From: Acidobacteriaceae bacterium
GTDB taxonomy: Bacteria > Acidobacteriota > Terriglobia > Terriglobales > Acidobacteriaceae
Assembly (NCBI GenBank): GCA_021323655.1
Contig: JAJPKO010000048.1
Span: 62,001-126,000, forward strand
Length of the DNA stretch: 64,000 nt
Direction: 5' to 3'
The number at the start of each line of letters is the position of its first letter. The first letter of the stretch is position 1. Below, piece after piece: positions 1-9,841 of the stretch. The notes below the pieces were generated by a model. That model worked only from the letters and a program-made list of their open reading frames with translations, was not told where the DNA came from and did no database searches. The position numbers and the translations under genes were made by a program.

Positions 1-43
1 CATCCAATTTACTGAGCAGTCTTTATCCGAAAGGAACATTTCT

Positions 44-1762
44 ATGAAGACAGGCCGTCCACAGGGCTACATGACTTTTACTCTGCATGCGCATCTGCCT
101 TACGTTGTCCACCATGGCACCTGGCCGCATGGCCTCGAATGGCTGCTGGAGGCAGCAGCGGAGACGTATCTGCCGCTGCTGCGGGTCTTTCGCAGGCTGG
201 AAGAGGACGGGCTGGCCCTGAAATGCAACATTAATATCACGCCGATTCTGCTGGAGCAGCTGGCGCACCCGACCTTCAGGAAAGAGTTTCCTGAATATCT
301 GAAGCGGAAGATCCTGGCTGCGTGCGAGGACGAAAGCTACTTCCGGCAGAACGGCGAAAAACACTTTGCCCAGACGGCCCGCTATTGGCTCGACTTTTTT
401 GAGCAGGACCTGAAGGACTTTGAGGCGCTGGGCGGCGACATTATCAAGGGCTTCCGGCACTTTAATGATTCGGGCCAGATCGAGGTGATTACCTGCGCCG
501 CTACACACGGGTATTTCCCGCTGCTGGGCACCGATGAGAGCATTACCGCGCAGGTAAAGACGGCGGCAGCTACGCATGAGAAGTATCTGGGCAAAAAGCC
601 GCGCGGCATCTGGGCGCCGGAGTGCGGATACCGCCCGGCAGGACGCTGGCAGGCCCCGGTGGCTCCGGCAGGCGAAGCTTTATGGCCTCCATTTGAGCGC
701 ATAGGCGTGGAAGAGGCGCTGGCTGAGGGCGGGATCGAGTATTTCTTTGTGGATTCGCACCTGGTGGAAGGTCCGGTGCGGTTTACGCCCTATGAGTTGA
801 AGGCGGGAGGCCCGGTGGGCGCGGCCGTTGCCACTGAGATTGTAGAAAACGGCGGCAGAGGCTTCTATCAGCCCTACTTTGTGGACGGCCCGCGGGCGCA
901 CCAGCATCCGGTGGTGATCTTCCCGCGCGATCCGAAAACCGGAGTGCAGGTGTGGAGCGGTGAAATGGGCTATCCGGGGGACAGCCATTATCTTGACTTC
1001 CACAAAAAGCGCTGGCCGGGCGGTCATCGCTACTGGCAGGTGACCCACCCAAAGGTGGACCTGGGCGCCAAGACGCCGTACTATCCCGGGCGCGCAGAGA
1101 CGCGCACGCTCGACCACGCGAGCCACTTTGTGGGCGTGGTGTATGAGGCATTGAAAGACAGCTTTGGCCATGAGCGCACGCCGATTCTGGCTTCACCGTT
1201 TGATGCCGAGCTTTTCGGGCACTGGTGGTATGAAGGGCCTCTCTGGCTGGAGCACGTGGCCCGCATTATGGCGAAAGAAGACATTCCGATTGCGCTGACG
1301 AGCTGCGGCGAGTACCTGGACAAGGAGCCACCTTCGGGCTATCTGGCGCTGGAGGAAGGCTCGTGGGGCAAGAACGGGTCAAATGAGGTGTGGCTGAATC
1401 CGGACACGGCGTGGACCTGGACGCATATCTATCCGGCAGAGACGCGGGTGCGGGAACTGGCCACCGAAGGCCGCTGGCGCGATGGCGGAACGGGTGAGCG
1501 TATTATGAAGCAGCTTTGCCGCGAGCTTCTGCTGCTCGAGTCCTCGGACTGGCAGTTTTTGATTACGACGGCTGCGGCGCGCGACTACGCGGAAATGCGC
1601 TTCCAGACGCACGTGAACCAGTTCAAGACAGTGGACAATGCCTGGGAGGAGTTTGCCTCGACAGGCGGCCTGAGAACGGAGACGGAGAAACGCCTGAAGG
1701 ACATTGAGGAACGGGACAATGTGTTTCGGGATGTGGATCCGGAATTGTGGAAGAAGCGGTAG
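44..1762 (+). CDS. GH57 1,4-alpha-glucan branching enzyme
   Basis: Probable cytoplasmic glycogen branching enzyme of glycoside hydrolase family 57, which cuts alpha-1,4 glucan and re-attaches the piece through an alpha-1,6 bond. The N-terminal HAHLPYV motif (residues 15-21) is GH57 motif 1. GIWAPECGYRP carries the expected nucleophile Glu near residue 193, and FDAELFGHWWYEG carries the expected acid/base Asp near residue 387. The C-terminal SSDWQFLITT segment is typical of the branching subgroup (about 520-560 aa, here 572). There is no signal peptide. GAAAGGA lies 8-14 bases before the ATG. It stands alone, convergent with rho. An alpha-amylase-like GH57 is the main alternative. Confidence 0.9.
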   Translation: MKTGRPQGYMTFTLHAHLPYVVHHGTWPHGLEWLLEAAAETYLPLLRVFRRLEEDGLALKCNINITPILLEQLAHPTFRKEFPEYLKRKILAACEDESYFRQNGEKHFAQTARYWLDFFEQDLKDFEALGGDIIKGFRHFNDSGQIEVITCAATHGYFPLLGTDESITAQVKTAAATHEKYLGKKPRGIWAPECGYRPAGRWQAPVAPAGEALWPPFERIGVEEALAEGGIEYFFVDSHLVEGPVRFTPYELKAGGPVGAAVATEIVENGGRGFYQPYFVDGPRAHQHPVVIFPRDPKTGVQVWSGEMGYPGDSHYLDFHKKRWPGGHRYWQVTHPKVDLGAKTPYYPGRAETRTLDHASHFVGVVYEALKDSFGHERTPILASPFDAELFGHWWYEGPLWLEHVARIMAKEDIPIALTSCGEYLDKEPPSGYLALEEGSWGKNGSNEVWLNPDTAWTWTHIYPAETRVRELATEGRWRDGGTGERIMKQLCRELLLLESSDWQFLITTAAARDYAEMRFQTHVNQFKTVDNAWEEFASTGGLRTETEKRLKDIEERDNVFRDVDPELWKKR

Positions 1763-1807
1763 AACTCAGATTCTTCCGCTCATCATGCAGAAGAGGCAGA
1801 GCAGTCC

Positions 1808-1831
1808 GGGCCCGCTCCGAAGAGCGGGCCC
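1808..1831. terminator. Hairpin between convergent genes
   Basis: A perfect 10-bp stem, GGGCCCGCTC / GAGCGGGCCC, with a CGAA loop sits between the stops of the GH57 gene and rho. Only TTTC follows on the plus strand and no U-run follows on the minus strand, so it is a plausible but not canonical terminator. Confidence 0.6.
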
Positions 1832-1852
1832 TTTCACCTATGACGGGCTGCT

Positions 1853-3103
1853 TTAGAGCGAGCTCATGTTCTGCAGGAACTCGGCGTTGTTGCGCGCCTT
1901 GCCCAGCTTGTCCACGAGAAGTTCCATGGCTTCCACGGGGGAGAGCGGGTTGAGCACTTTGCGGAGGACCCAGATGCGCTGCAGGTCTTCCTTGGGGATG
2001 AGCAGCTCTTCCTTACGGGTGCCGGAGCGCTGGATATCAATGGCCGGGAAGACACGCTTGTCCACGAGCTTGCGGTCGAGGATGATTTCCATGTTGCCCG
2101 TGCCCTTGAACTCTTCGAAGATGACTTCGTCCATGCGGGAGCCGGTGTCTACAAGTGCGGTGGCAATGATGGTCAGCGAGCCGCCTTCTTCAATGTTGCG
2201 GGCCGCGCCGAAGAAGCGCTTCGGGCGCTGAAGGGCGTTCGAATCCACGCCGCCGGAGAGCACCTTGCCCGATGGCGGAACGATGGTGTTGTAAGCGCGC
2301 GCCAGGCGGGTGATGGAGTCGAGCAGGATGACGACATCGCGCTTGTGCTCAACCAGGCGCTTTGCCTTTTCAATGACCATCTCGGCGACCTGCACGTGGC
2401 GGGCGGCCGGTTCATCGAAGGTCGAGCTGATGACTTCGCCCTTGACGGAGCGCTGAATGTCGGTGACTTCTTCCGGGCGCTCGTCAATCAGCAGGACAAT
2501 GAGGACGACTTCAGGATGGTTTGAAGTGATGGAGTTGGCAATGGACTGCAAGAGCATCGTTTTGCCGGTGCGTGGCGGAGCGACAATGAGTCCGCGCTGG
2601 CCTTTACCGATGGGTGTTAGCAGGTCCATGACGCGCCCGCTGATGTTGTCGCGGACGGTCTCCATCTTGATGCGCTCTTCAGGGTAGAGCGGCGTGAGGT
2701 TGTCGAAGAGGATTTTGTTGCGGGTCTCTTCGGGCGACTCAAAGTTGATGGCCTCGATTTTGACGAGAGCGAAATACTTTTCGCCTTCATGCGGCGGGCG
2801 GACGTTGCCGCTGATGGTGTCGCCGGTTTTGAGGTCGAATTTGCGGATCTGGGAGGGCGAAACGTAAATGTCGTCCGGGCCAGGCAGATAGTTGTAATCC
2901 GGGGAGCGGAGAAAGCCGTAGCCGTCGGGCAGAATTTCAAGCACGCCCTCGGCGAAGATGTGTCCTTCTTTTTCGCTCTGGGCCTGGAGGATCTTAAAGA
3001 TCAGGTCCTGCTTGCGCAGGCCGCTTGCGCCCGGGATTTCAAGCTGACGCGCAATTTTGCTCAGTTCGGTTATGTTTTTTTCTTTCAGTTCGGAGATGGT
3101 CAT
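1853..3103 (-). CDS. rho: Transcription termination factor Rho
   Basis: Hexameric RNA-dependent ATPase/helicase that ends transcription. The N-terminal Rho-N helical domain ([18 protein letters not shown]) is followed by the cold-shock-like RNA-binding domain with [20 protein letters not shown]. The P-loop is [11 protein letters not shown], the Walker B is [15 protein letters not shown], and the Q/R-loop region is [19 protein letters not shown]. About 416 aa is the normal length. The ATG at 3103 is chosen because AGGTG precedes it closely; a GTG two codons upstream (3109) is possible. It is monocistronic and convergent with the GH57 gene. The rho leader of other bacteria is often autoregulated, but nothing is visible here. 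Confidence 0.97.
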   Translation of the reverse strand: MTISELKEKNITELSKIARQLEIPGASGLRKQDLIFKILQAQSEKEGHIFAEGVLEILPDGYGFLRSPDYNYLPGPDDIYVSPSQIRKFDLKTGDTISGNVRPPHEGEKYFALVKIEAINFESPEETRNKILFDNLTPLYPEERIKMETVRDNISGRVMDLLTPIGKGQRGLIVAPPRTGKTMLLQSIANSITSNHPEVVLIVLLIDERPEEVTDIQRSVKGEVISSTFDEPAARHVQVAEMVIEKAKRLVEHKRDVVILLDSITRLARAYNTIVPPSGKVLSGGVDSNALQRPKRFFGAARNIEEGGSLTIIATALVDTGSRMDEVIFEEFKGTGNMEIILDRKLVDKRVFPAIDIQRSGTRKEELLIPKEDLQRIWVLRKVLNPLSPVEAMELLVDKLGKARNNAEFLQNMSSL

Positions 3104-3212
3104 TGTCACCTGCGGGAGGTCAAATTATTGTGGGAAGGTTTTTTACTGGAAGGAAATTTCACTTGGTGTTGCAGATGTTATTAAAGCACAAGTTCTGCCA
3201 GCAGGGCGCGGC

Positions 3213-3431
3213 TTATGCCGCGCGGCGCTGCTGGGCCGATGTTTTCTCTTCCGGAGCTGCGATGGTGGATACAGGATTCTCATGGCGGAAACGCACCATG
3301 ACGTCATTCATCGTGTCCTGGACGCGAGTGTTCGGTTTATGGAGCTTGCGGGTGGCCTTGGAGGCAAGCTGACAAAGCTGATAACGGTTGGAAACATGGG
3401 TCAAAGCCCCAAACACCAATTCAGAACGCAT
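3213..3431 (-). CDS. Small conserved protein, possibly RNA polymerase omega-like
   Basis: 72-aa basic protein with an excellent Shine-Dalgarno (AGGGAGAA, 6 bases before the ATG), which supports it as a real gene. The segment SNRYQLCQLASKATRKLH has the look of the RpoZ helix (NRFxLxxxAAxRAR), and the size fits an RNA polymerase omega subunit, but I cannot confirm this without a profile search. It lies 110 bp upstream of rho in the same orientation, so the two could be cotranscribed. The tail (AAPEEKTSAQQRRAA) is probably disordered. The existence of the gene is more certain than its function. Confidence 0.65.
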   Translation of the reverse strand: MRSELVFGALTHVSNRYQLCQLASKATRKLHKPNTRVQDTMNDVMVRFRHENPVSTIAAPEEKTSAQQRRAA

Positions 3432-4007
3432 GACATTTCTCCCTTATGTATGAAGCAATTCACGGTCCGGGCTTCAAATCGTAAGCAGTGGACCGCCGGG
3501 GGCCGAAACTCGCAACATTGCGGCTGGGTATTGTTTCGTTGTCCCGAATCTCTATTTTTCTTAGACGCGCCAGCTGGCGTCTTCGGTCACAAATTTTATT
3601 TATGCCAGCCAAAGATATTTCAGCAGGCAGAGCGCAATTCGACAGTCGGGCTTGTAAGGCCAAATCGCGGGTTGTGCAGCTTATGACTCAGGCTTTGTTT
3701 TTGATTCTGGAAAAGCCTACCAGCGGCTGACCGGTAAAGTCTCTTGCTTTCCAGTCGCTCTGATGTATGAACGGCACACTTCAAATTAAACCGCATTGGT
3801 CGGCAGGTCAACACTTTTTTTATAGGTTGTCCACCGTTTTTCTTCCAAAAATGGGAAATTTTGCTGTGGTTCGGAATACAGCTCCTCCAGAGAAGCACCG
3901 TGCTTCATTTTGTCGAAGAATCAATGGCTTGAAGACCAGTAATTTTCTCCCCTGGCACGAAAAAAGTTCTTGATAAGTTCATAATTGTACTATTGTACTA
4001 ATACATA
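3432..4007. other. Intergenic region without recognised gene
   Basis: 576 bp between the divergent short ORF and the GntR gene. It is AT-richer than its neighbours, with several T-rich blocks. Reading frames here have no start signal, conserved look or codon bias. It probably holds two divergent promoters. Confidence 0.5.
3985..4000 (+). promoter_or_regulatory. Possible GntR self-operator
   Basis: Two TTGTACTA-like units in tandem (TTGTACTATTGTACTA) end 7 bp before the GntR start codon, and GTAC is self-complementary. YtrA-type GntR regulators commonly bind short palindromes over their own promoter. The assignment is inference from position and symmetry. Confidence 0.4.
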
Positions 4008-4394
4008 ATGATTATTCGCATCCAGCCTTCCCTGGGTGTTCCGATTTACCTGCAGATTGAGTCGCAGGTGAAACACGCCATTGCCGCCGGGGCGCTCCGG
4101 CAGGGAGACGCCCTGCCCCCGGTACGAAAACTGGCGGCGGAGTTGAGGATCAACCCCAATACGGTGGCCCGAGCGTACCAGAACCTCGAACGGGACGGGG
4201 TGTTGCGGAGCGTGCCCGGAGGCGGCTGCTATGTAAATGGGGAAAGCCCTGGCCTTCTGCGATCAGAGAAGCTGCGCCGCCTGAAACCTCTGGCGACGCA
4301 ACTGGCTGTGGAAGCAAAGCACCTGATGTTGCCCCGTGAAGATTTAGTGCAGTTGCTCGAAAGCTCATATGACGAACTGGAGGAAGGGCAATGA
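4008..4394 (+). CDS. GntR family regulator, YtrA subfamily
   Basis: 128-aa DNA-binding repressor. Residues 5-75 form the GntR winged helix with the hallmark segments PIYLQIESQVKHAIAAG, LPPVRKLAAELRINPNTVA and YQNLERDGVLRS. The short (about 50 aa) helical C-terminus marks the YtrA group, which lacks a large ligand-binding domain. Such genes normally precede an ABC transporter operon; none follows here, so the regulator is isolated and its targets are elsewhere. There is no visible Shine-Dalgarno, and the start may be leaderless or use the AT-rich stretch before it. The TTGTACTA repeats just upstream suggest autoregulation. Confidence 0.88.
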   Translation: MIIRIQPSLGVPIYLQIESQVKHAIAAGALRQGDALPPVRKLAAELRINPNTVARAYQNLERDGVLRSVPGGGCYVNGESPGLLRSEKLRRLKPLATQLAVEAKHLMLPREDLVQLLESSYDELEEGQ

Positions 4395-4585
4395 GTGATT
4401 TGCGCCGGTCATCACACATCTTTATGTCTTTGACATAAATTGCTGTGCCTTTCTCTACTGTTGTTCGGGAGTTGTGGAACCTTATATTACAGGCCTACAT
4501 CGGACAACATCCGGATTGAATTCTGGGCAGATGAAGCCAGAAATGATGCGGTCGTATCGTTTCCGGTATACTGGCGCGTTCGCTT

Positions 4586-5356
4586 ATGAAGATTCTGGTT
4601 TGCATTAAACAGGTGCCGCAAAAGGACGTTCCGCTGAAGCTGAACGAGGCTGGGACGTGGATTCGGGAAGACGTCTCTTATGAAGTGAACGAGCCGGACG
4701 CTTATGCTCTGGAAGAGGCACTTCGCCAGAAGGAAAAACACGGTGGCGAAGTCGTAGTCGTGACGGCCGGGCCGGCCAGGGCGCAGCAGGTCTTGCGCGA
4801 GGCCTTGGCCAAGGGCGCGGACCGGGCCATTCATCTCGAAGACGACAAGTTTGCCCATCTCGACTCGGTGAACACGGCGCGCGCCATTGCGGCGGCCATT
4901 GCCGGGGAGAGCTTCGACCTCATCGTGACCGGGCTGCAATCGGACGACTTTGGCGCGGCGCAGACCGGCGTTCTGCTGGCGGAAATTCTGGGCCTGCCGC
5001 ACGCTACGATCATCATTGGCATTGAGAAGACCGACTCAGGGCTGCGGCTGAAGCGCGAACTGGAGGCAGGGCACTACCAGTGGATTGAGATGCCATCGCC
5101 TGCGGTGCTCACCATCCAGAGCGGCATCAACAAGCTGCGCTATGCGTCGCTGATCGGGATCAAGCAGGCCAAGAACAAGCCGCTGCGCAAGGTGGCATGG
5201 GCCGAGGTCGAGCCGAAGCTGGGCAAGAACCTCCAGCAGATTGAGCGGCTGTATGTTCCGGTGAAGCAGAAAAAAACGGAGATGGTGGAAGGGCCTCCGG
5301 CGGAAGTGGCGCGCAAGGTGGTGGAATACCTTAAAAACTCAGCGCGCGTTCTGTAG
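4586..5356 (+). CDS. etfB: Electron transfer flavoprotein beta subunit
   Basis: Beta subunit of the FAD/AMP-containing ETF heterodimer, which moves electrons from acyl-CoA and related dehydrogenases to the quinone pool. It begins MKILVCIKQVPQ. The ETF-beta signature region around residues 105-150 (GLQSDDFGAAQTGVLLAEI, LPHATI) is present, and 256 aa is the standard length. It is followed by a small membrane protein and then etfA in the same direction; the arrangement etfB-small ORF-etfA suggests one transcript. Confidence 0.95.
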   Translation: MKILVCIKQVPQKDVPLKLNEAGTWIREDVSYEVNEPDAYALEEALRQKEKHGGEVVVVTAGPARAQQVLREALAKGADRAIHLEDDKFAHLDSVNTARAIAAAIAGESFDLIVTGLQSDDFGAAQTGVLLAEILGLPHATIIIGIEKTDSGLRLKRELEAGHYQWIEMPSPAVLTIQSGINKLRYASLIGIKQAKNKPLRKVAWAEVEPKLGKNLQQIERLYVPVKQKKTEMVEGPPAEVARKVVEYLKNSARVL

Positions 5357-5407
5357 TTCGTGTTTTAATGTTGTGCGAAGTGATTTTCAGGAGATTTTGA
5401 GCTCTCT

Positions 5408-5692
5408 ATGGCCAATCTGTACATTCCTGAGGAAGAACGCAATCTCTCTCCCGCAGAAATTGAGGCGTTAGATAAGCGCCGCCAGTGGGGGCTGACCCTG
5501 CAGGTCATCGGCGGACAGTTCGCCTTTTTTGCCGTGTTGCTGACCCTGTGGTCAGGGCAGGATGTGACCTACTCTCCGCCAGGCATCCATCCAATGTTTT
5601 ACTACAACATTCTGGCTGTGGTTCTGGCAGTGGTCTTTGGAGGATGGGGAACGCTGCTGAAGCGCGGCCGTCCGGAGTTCCAGAGCTGGTAG
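5408..5692 (+). CDS. Small membrane protein between etfB and etfA
   Basis: 94-aa protein with two predicted transmembrane helices (about residues 28-47 and 62-82), a soluble acidic N-terminus (NLSPAEIEALDKRRQWG) and a short basic tail. AGGAG (5390-5394) lies about 13 bases upstream of the ATG. I do not recognise a named family. Its position inside the etf cluster suggests a membrane-associated role linked to electron transfer, but no redox-cofactor motif is visible. Confidence 0.75.
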   Translation: MANLYIPEEERNLSPAEIEALDKRRQWGLTLQVIGGQFAFFAVLLTLWSGQDVTYSPPGIHPMFYYNILAVVLAVVFGGWGTLLKRGRPEFQSW

Positions 5693-5696
5693 CAGC

Positions 5697-5731
5697 GAGG
5701 TCCTTCGTCGCTACGCTCCTCAGGATGGCAA
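5697..5731. repeat. Dispersed intergenic palindrome-like element, copy 1
   Basis: The sequence GGTCCTTCGTC...GCTCCTCAGG lies between the small membrane gene and etfA. Its reverse complement (CCTGAGGAGC...GACGAAGGACC) resembles 60818-60860. This type of CTGAGGAGC...CGAAGRA element is scattered between genes in many genomes. Function unknown. Confidence 0.5.
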
Positions 5732-5800
5732 ATAGAAGAGATGCGTAGCGATGACAATTCGGGATCGTAAAGGGGGGCTTCGGCTCCCCTTAAGGTGTGT

Positions 5801-6784
5801 ATGGCAGACACAATCCTTGTAGTGGCAGAGCAGCGGGAAGGCAAGCTCAACCGCGCATCCTTTGAAACGATCGCCGCGGCGCAATCCATCGCAAAAGAAA
5901 CTGGCTGGCAGGTGGAAGTCGTCCTTCCCGGCAGCAGTATCGCGGCGCTCGCGCAGGAGCTGGCGCAGAAGGCCGTCGCGCGCGTGTATGCGCTGGAGGG
6001 CGCATCGCTGGCCGCTTACACCTCAGACGCATACGTCTTTGCGCTGAAGCAATTCATTCACGAGAAGCAGCCGAAGCTGGTGCTCTTTCCGCATACGTAT
6101 CAGGTACGCGACTTTGCTCCGCGGCTGGCGCTGGCGCTGGACCGCGCGCTGATTTCTGATTCTGTTGGGTACAAGCACGAGAATGGCAAGCTGCTGCTGA
6201 CGCGGCAGATGTTCCAGGGCAAGTTTGCTGCCGACGTTTCGTTTGCGGGTGATGCGCCGTGGCTGGCCACCTTCCAGATTGGCGCGTTCCGGGGAGAGCA
6301 GGCCGAGGCGGGGTCGGCTTCGGTTAAAAACGTTGCGGCCGCCGAGACTACGCCGCGCGTTGTTCCGCACGAGGTCTTTCAGGAAGCGAAGCAGGCGGTT
6401 GACCTGTCGCAGGCCGAGGTCATTGTCGCAGTGGGACGCGGTATCAAGGAGCAGAAAAACCTCGCTTTGGCCGAAGAGCTGGCCAAGGTGCTGGGCGGAG
6501 AGGTCGCCGCTTCGCGCCCCATCTGCGACAACGGATGGCTACCGCTTGAACGGCAGATTGGCTCCTCGGGCCAGACGGTCGCGCCGAAGCTCTACATTGC
6601 GCTAGGCATCAGCGGGGCCATCCAGCACATTGTGGGGATGAAAGGCTCACGCACGATTGTCGCCATCAACAAAGACCCCGAGGCACCGATTTTCGAGATC
6701 GCTGATGTGGGGGTGGTGGGGAATCTGTTCGATGTGGTGCCCGCGCTGACCGAGGAGATCAAGAAAGCCAGGGCCGGGGCCTAA
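5801..6784 (+). CDS. etfA: Electron transfer flavoprotein alpha subunit
   Basis: Alpha subunit of ETF, binding FAD in its C-terminal domain. The N-terminal domain starts [17 protein letters not shown], and the C-terminal FAD domain contains [35 protein letters not shown] and [22 protein letters not shown], the ETF-alpha signature. At 327 aa it has the standard length. The ATG at 5801 is preferred over the GTG at 5795 because AAGG sits 5 bases before it. It forms a heterodimer with the upstream EtfB. A weak hairpin (AACCATC/GATGGTT, 6807-6824) follows the gene. Confidence 0.96.
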   Translation: MADTILVVAEQREGKLNRASFETIAAAQSIAKETGWQVEVVLPGSSIAALAQELAQKAVARVYALEGASLAAYTSDAYVFALKQFIHEKQPKLVLFPHTYQVRDFAPRLALALDRALISDSVGYKHENGKLLLTRQMFQGKFAADVSFAGDAPWLATFQIGAFRGEQAEAGSASVKNVAAAETTPRVVPHEVFQEAKQAVDLSQAEVIVAVGRGIKEQKNLALAEELAKVLGGEVAASRPICDNGWLPLERQIGSSGQTVAPKLYIALGISGAIQHIVGMKGSRTIVAINKDPEAPIFEIADVGVVGNLFDVVPALTEEIKKARAGA

Positions 6785-7039
6785 GCAAATCCACGGGTCT
6801 AAAGTGAACCATCATCGGATGGTTGGTGGAAATTACTTCCAGCATAACGAGAGAGCGCTGGCGATACATTATAGAGTGCCGCGGGCCTTTCTCCGGGGCC
6901 GAGCGGCTGCTCCGCCTCTGCGATAATACATACAGGTTGGGGAAAGTCTTTGAGAGCAGGTTCGCCGTTGCTTTCATCTACCCGCGCGGGCGTGGCCTGA
7001 GCGGGCCGCCGAATCGGGTTTCCGCCTCACGGTTTTTTC

Positions 7040-8851
7040 ATGGACAGTAAGCTTATTCGTAATTTCGCGATTATCGCGCACATTGATCATGGCAAGAGCA
7101 CGCTCTCAGACCGCCTGCTGGAGCTGACTGGAGCACTGACTGCCCGCGAGATGCAGGCGCAGGTGCTTGACGCCATGGACCTGGAGCGCGAGCGCGGCAT
7201 CACCATCAAGGCCCATGCCGTTCGTATGATGTATCCGGCCAAAGACGGGCAGACATACCAGCTCAATCTGATTGACACACCTGGGCATGTGGACTTTTCC
7301 TATGAAGTCTCGCGTTCGCTGGCTTCATGCGAAGGTGCTCTGCTTGTTGTGGACGCGTCGCAGGGGGTCGAGGCGCAGACGCTGGCCAATGCGTATCTGG
7401 CGATCAACCACGGGCTTGAGATCATTCCCGTCATCAACAAGATTGACCTGCCCAGTGCTGATATTCCGCGCACCCGAGAGATGGTCGAGCAAACCGTAGG
7501 GCTGGACGGCAATGATGCCATCCCTGTAAGCGCAAAGACCGGGCAGGGAGTCCCGGACATTCTGGAAGCAATTGTGCATCGCCTTCCTCCTCCCAAGGGT
7601 GATCCCGGGGCCCCACTGCAGGCGCTCATCTTCGATTCATGGTTTGACGCTTACCGTGGCGTGATTGTGCTGGCGCGCGTGGTAAACGGAACGCTACGCA
7701 AGGGCGCGAAAATCAGGCTGATGTCCAATGGTCGGGTCTTTAACGTGGAATCCATGGGCGTGCTGACCCCTAAGCCGGTCGAAATCAACGAGCTTTCAGC
7801 TGGCGAAGTCGGTTTTTTTGTTGCGACGATCAAGAACGTCAGTGACACGAAAATCGGCGACACCGTGACGGAAGATGACCGTCCGGCAGACGCTCCGCTG
7901 CCAGGATTTGAAGACATCAAGCCGATGGTCTTCGCCGGTCTGTACACGGTGGATTCGCACGAGCACACGCTGTTGCGCGATGCGCTGGAAAAACTGCGGC
8001 TGAACGACTCTTCGTTCTTCTTTGAGCCAGAAAGCTCAGCGGCATTGGGTTTTGGCTTCCGCTGCGGCTTTCTTGGGCTGCTGCACATGGAGATCATTCA
8101 GGAGCGGCTCGAGCGCGAGTTCAACCTGGACTTGATTACGACTGCTCCAAGCGTGCGGTACAAGGTCACCATGACCGACGGTACGCTGCTGGAAGTGGAC
8201 AATCCTTCGCGTTGGCCCGACCCGAGCGAAATCGAACAGGTCGAAGAACCGATCATTACGGCGACAATCCTCACGAATGAGGAATATGTCGGCGGGATCC
8301 TGAAGCTGGTCGAGGAAAAGCGCGGGCGGCAGAAGAACTTTGAATATGTTTCGCCCACGCGGGTCATGCTAACGTACGAGCTTCCGCTGAATGAGATTGT
8401 GCTCGACTTTTATGACCGGCTGAAATCTGTTTCGCGCGGATACGCTTCGCTGGACTACCACCTCTCCGGCACCTGGATTTCTCCCATGGTGAAGATGGAC
8501 ATTCTGGTCTCGGGCGAGCCAGTGGACGCGCTTTCGATCATTGTCCACCGCGACCATGCCTACGAACGTGGTCGGGCGCTGGTCTCAAAGATGCGCGAGC
8601 TGATTCCAAGGCAGCAGTTTGAGGTGGCCATCCAGGCGGCCATCGGAGCAAAGATCGTCGCCCGCGAAACCGTCTCAGCTTTGCGCAAAAATGTACTGGC
8701 CAAATGCTACGGCGGCGATATTTCCCGAAAACGCAAGCTGCTTGAAAAGCAGAAAGAAGGCAAAAAGCGGATGAAGCGGATCGGCAAGGTAGACATTCCG
8801 CAGGAGGCCTTCCTGGCCGTCCTCAAGGTAGGGGAAGAGAGCAGCCGGTAG
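7040..8851 (+). CDS. lepA: Elongation factor 4 (LepA)
   Basis: Ribosome-associated GTPase that acts on stalled or mistranslocated ribosomes and in 30S assembly. GTPase motifs: AHIDHGKST (G1), ERGITIKA (G2), DTPGHVDF (G3), NKIDLP (G4), SAKTG (G5). The LepA-specific C-terminal domain is present ([38 protein letters not shown]). At 603 aa it has the normal length. No clear Shine-Dalgarno precedes the ATG. It is transcribed after etfA with a 255-bp gap and is probably independent. Confidence 0.98.
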   Translation: MDSKLIRNFAIIAHIDHGKSTLSDRLLELTGALTAREMQAQVLDAMDLERERGITIKAHAVRMMYPAKDGQTYQLNLIDTPGHVDFSYEVSRSLASCEGALLVVDASQGVEAQTLANAYLAINHGLEIIPVINKIDLPSADIPRTREMVEQTVGLDGNDAIPVSAKTGQGVPDILEAIVHRLPPPKGDPGAPLQALIFDSWFDAYRGVIVLARVVNGTLRKGAKIRLMSNGRVFNVESMGVLTPKPVEINELSAGEVGFFVATIKNVSDTKIGDTVTEDDRPADAPLPGFEDIKPMVFAGLYTVDSHEHTLLRDALEKLRLNDSSFFFEPESSAALGFGFRCGFLGLLHMEIIQERLEREFNLDLITTAPSVRYKVTMTDGTLLEVDNPSRWPDPSEIEQVEEPIITATILTNEEYVGGILKLVEEKRGRQKNFEYVSPTRVMLTYELPLNEIVLDFYDRLKSVSRGYASLDYHLSGTWISPMVKMDILVSGEPVDALSIIVHRDHAYERGRALVSKMRELIPRQQFEVAIQAAIGAKIVARETVSALRKNVLAKCYGGDISRKRKLLEKQKEGKKRMKRIGKVDIPQEAFLAVLKVGEESSR

Positions 8852-9131
8852 GATCCAAACCTTTGCCTGAAGATATCCAAGGGTACCAAAGGTTTCATTG
8901 TGCTTTAACCCGTTCTGTGGAAAGCCGAAATCGCAAACAGAGAAGGAGTTTCGGACTGCTTCTCAGGGAATAATTGGCCATGTGCGGATTCCCTATTGAA
9001 AATAAAGAACTTGCGAAGCATCTGTCAGGCCGATTCTGAAATTTACAGGATTTTCAAAAACTTTGAGCATGGAAGAGGCAATTCTTCCACATTTTTTTCC
9101 ACAGGGAAGCGTAACTTGTTCCAAAGCAGGA
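8852..9131. other. Intergenic, no gene seen
   Basis: Spacer between convergent lepA and the OmpH gene. It is AT-rich around 8990-9110 and contains short TTCCACA motifs. No ORF with a credible start and no RNA gene was seen. Confidence 0.5.
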
Positions 9132-9155
9132 AGACCCCGGAAGTTACCGGGGTCT
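9132..9155 (-). terminator. Terminator hairpin after the OmpH gene
   Basis: A 9-bp perfect stem AGACCCCGG/CCGGGGTCT with a six-base loop lies 24 bp beyond the stop codon of the minus-strand OmpH gene. The downstream tract is only moderately pyrimidine-rich (TTCCTGCTTT). Confidence 0.65.
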
Positions 9156-9178
9156 CTTCAGGAAATATATCGAAGGTA

Positions 9179-9841
9179 CTACTTCTTCGGGGCGCTGGTC
9201 GCCGGATGGGTAGTCGTGTGCGGCGCCGGAGCGGACGGAGTGGCTGTGGTGCCACCGACCGGAGCGGGCACGCCTGACTTCTGGTTATAGGCCTCAATGA
9301 CGGCCTTGGTGATGTCAGTGGCCTGGTTATACCAGAGGACCGGCGTCTGCTGAGAGCTGACGTCGAGTACCGCCGAGTAGCCATTCTGCTGGGCAAAGCT
9401 CTGAAGGACATTGAAGACCTTCTCAGCAAGCTGCTGATAGGTCTGCTGCAGGTCCTGCTGGAAATCGTTCTGGGTGTCTTCGCCGAGGCGCTGGAAGGCC
9501 TTTTCCTTCTCGTCAATGGTCTTCAGGCGGTTCTGGCGCTCGGCATCACTGAGGGTGGTGCCGGCAGACTGCAGCTGTTTCTTGAGATTGTCAATCTCAT
9601 CGCTCATCTGCTTCAGCTCATTCCGCTTGGGGTCGTACTTTTTCTGCAGTTCAGAGAAGTTACGCTGCCCTTCATTCGTCTGCATAACAGCTGGCTGGAA
9701 CGCGATGATGGCAATTTTGGTCGCGCCTGTAGGGGCCACAGCAGCGGCGCTGGGTGCAGGATCAGTGGCGCCCGCTTGTGCCATGGCAGACAGGCCAAGA
9801 CTGGACGCGAGCATGCAAACGAGTGCTAACGAACGCTTCAT
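9179..9841 (-). CDS. OmpH/Skp-family periplasmic chaperone
   Basis: 220-aa secreted protein with a clear Sec signal peptide (MKRSLALVCMLASSLGLSAMAQA). A long coiled coil (about residues 55-150: FSELQKKYDPKRNELKQ, IDNLKKQLQ, QNRLKTIDEKEKAFQR) is followed by YSAVLDVSS, the usual OmpH/Skp end segment. Skp-like proteins hold unfolded outer membrane proteins in the periplasm. The proline/alanine-rich C-terminal tail ending in PKK is longer than in E. coli Skp. AGGAG lies 11 bases before the ATG. It is monocistronic. Confidence 0.88.
   Translation of the reverse strand: MKRSLALVCMLASSLGLSAMAQAGATDPAPSAAAVAPTGATKIAIIAFQPAVMQTNEGQRNFSELQKKYDPKRNELKQMSDEIDNLKKQLQSAGTTLSDAERQNRLKTIDEKEKAFQRLGEDTQNDFQQDLQQTYQQLAEKVFNVLQSFAQQNGYSAVLDVSSQQTPVLWYNQATDITKAVIEAYNQKSGVPAPVGGTTATPSAPAPHTTTHPATSAPKK

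Noticed and set aside
3460-3973. Several 60-90 aa frames between the short ORF and the GntR gene
   Set aside because: No ribosome site, domain or codon bias supports any of them.
9043-9516. Long antisense frames over OmpH, DMT, FUSC, TolC and TonB genes
   Set aside because: They mirror GC-rich codons of real genes and have no conserved domains or start signals.
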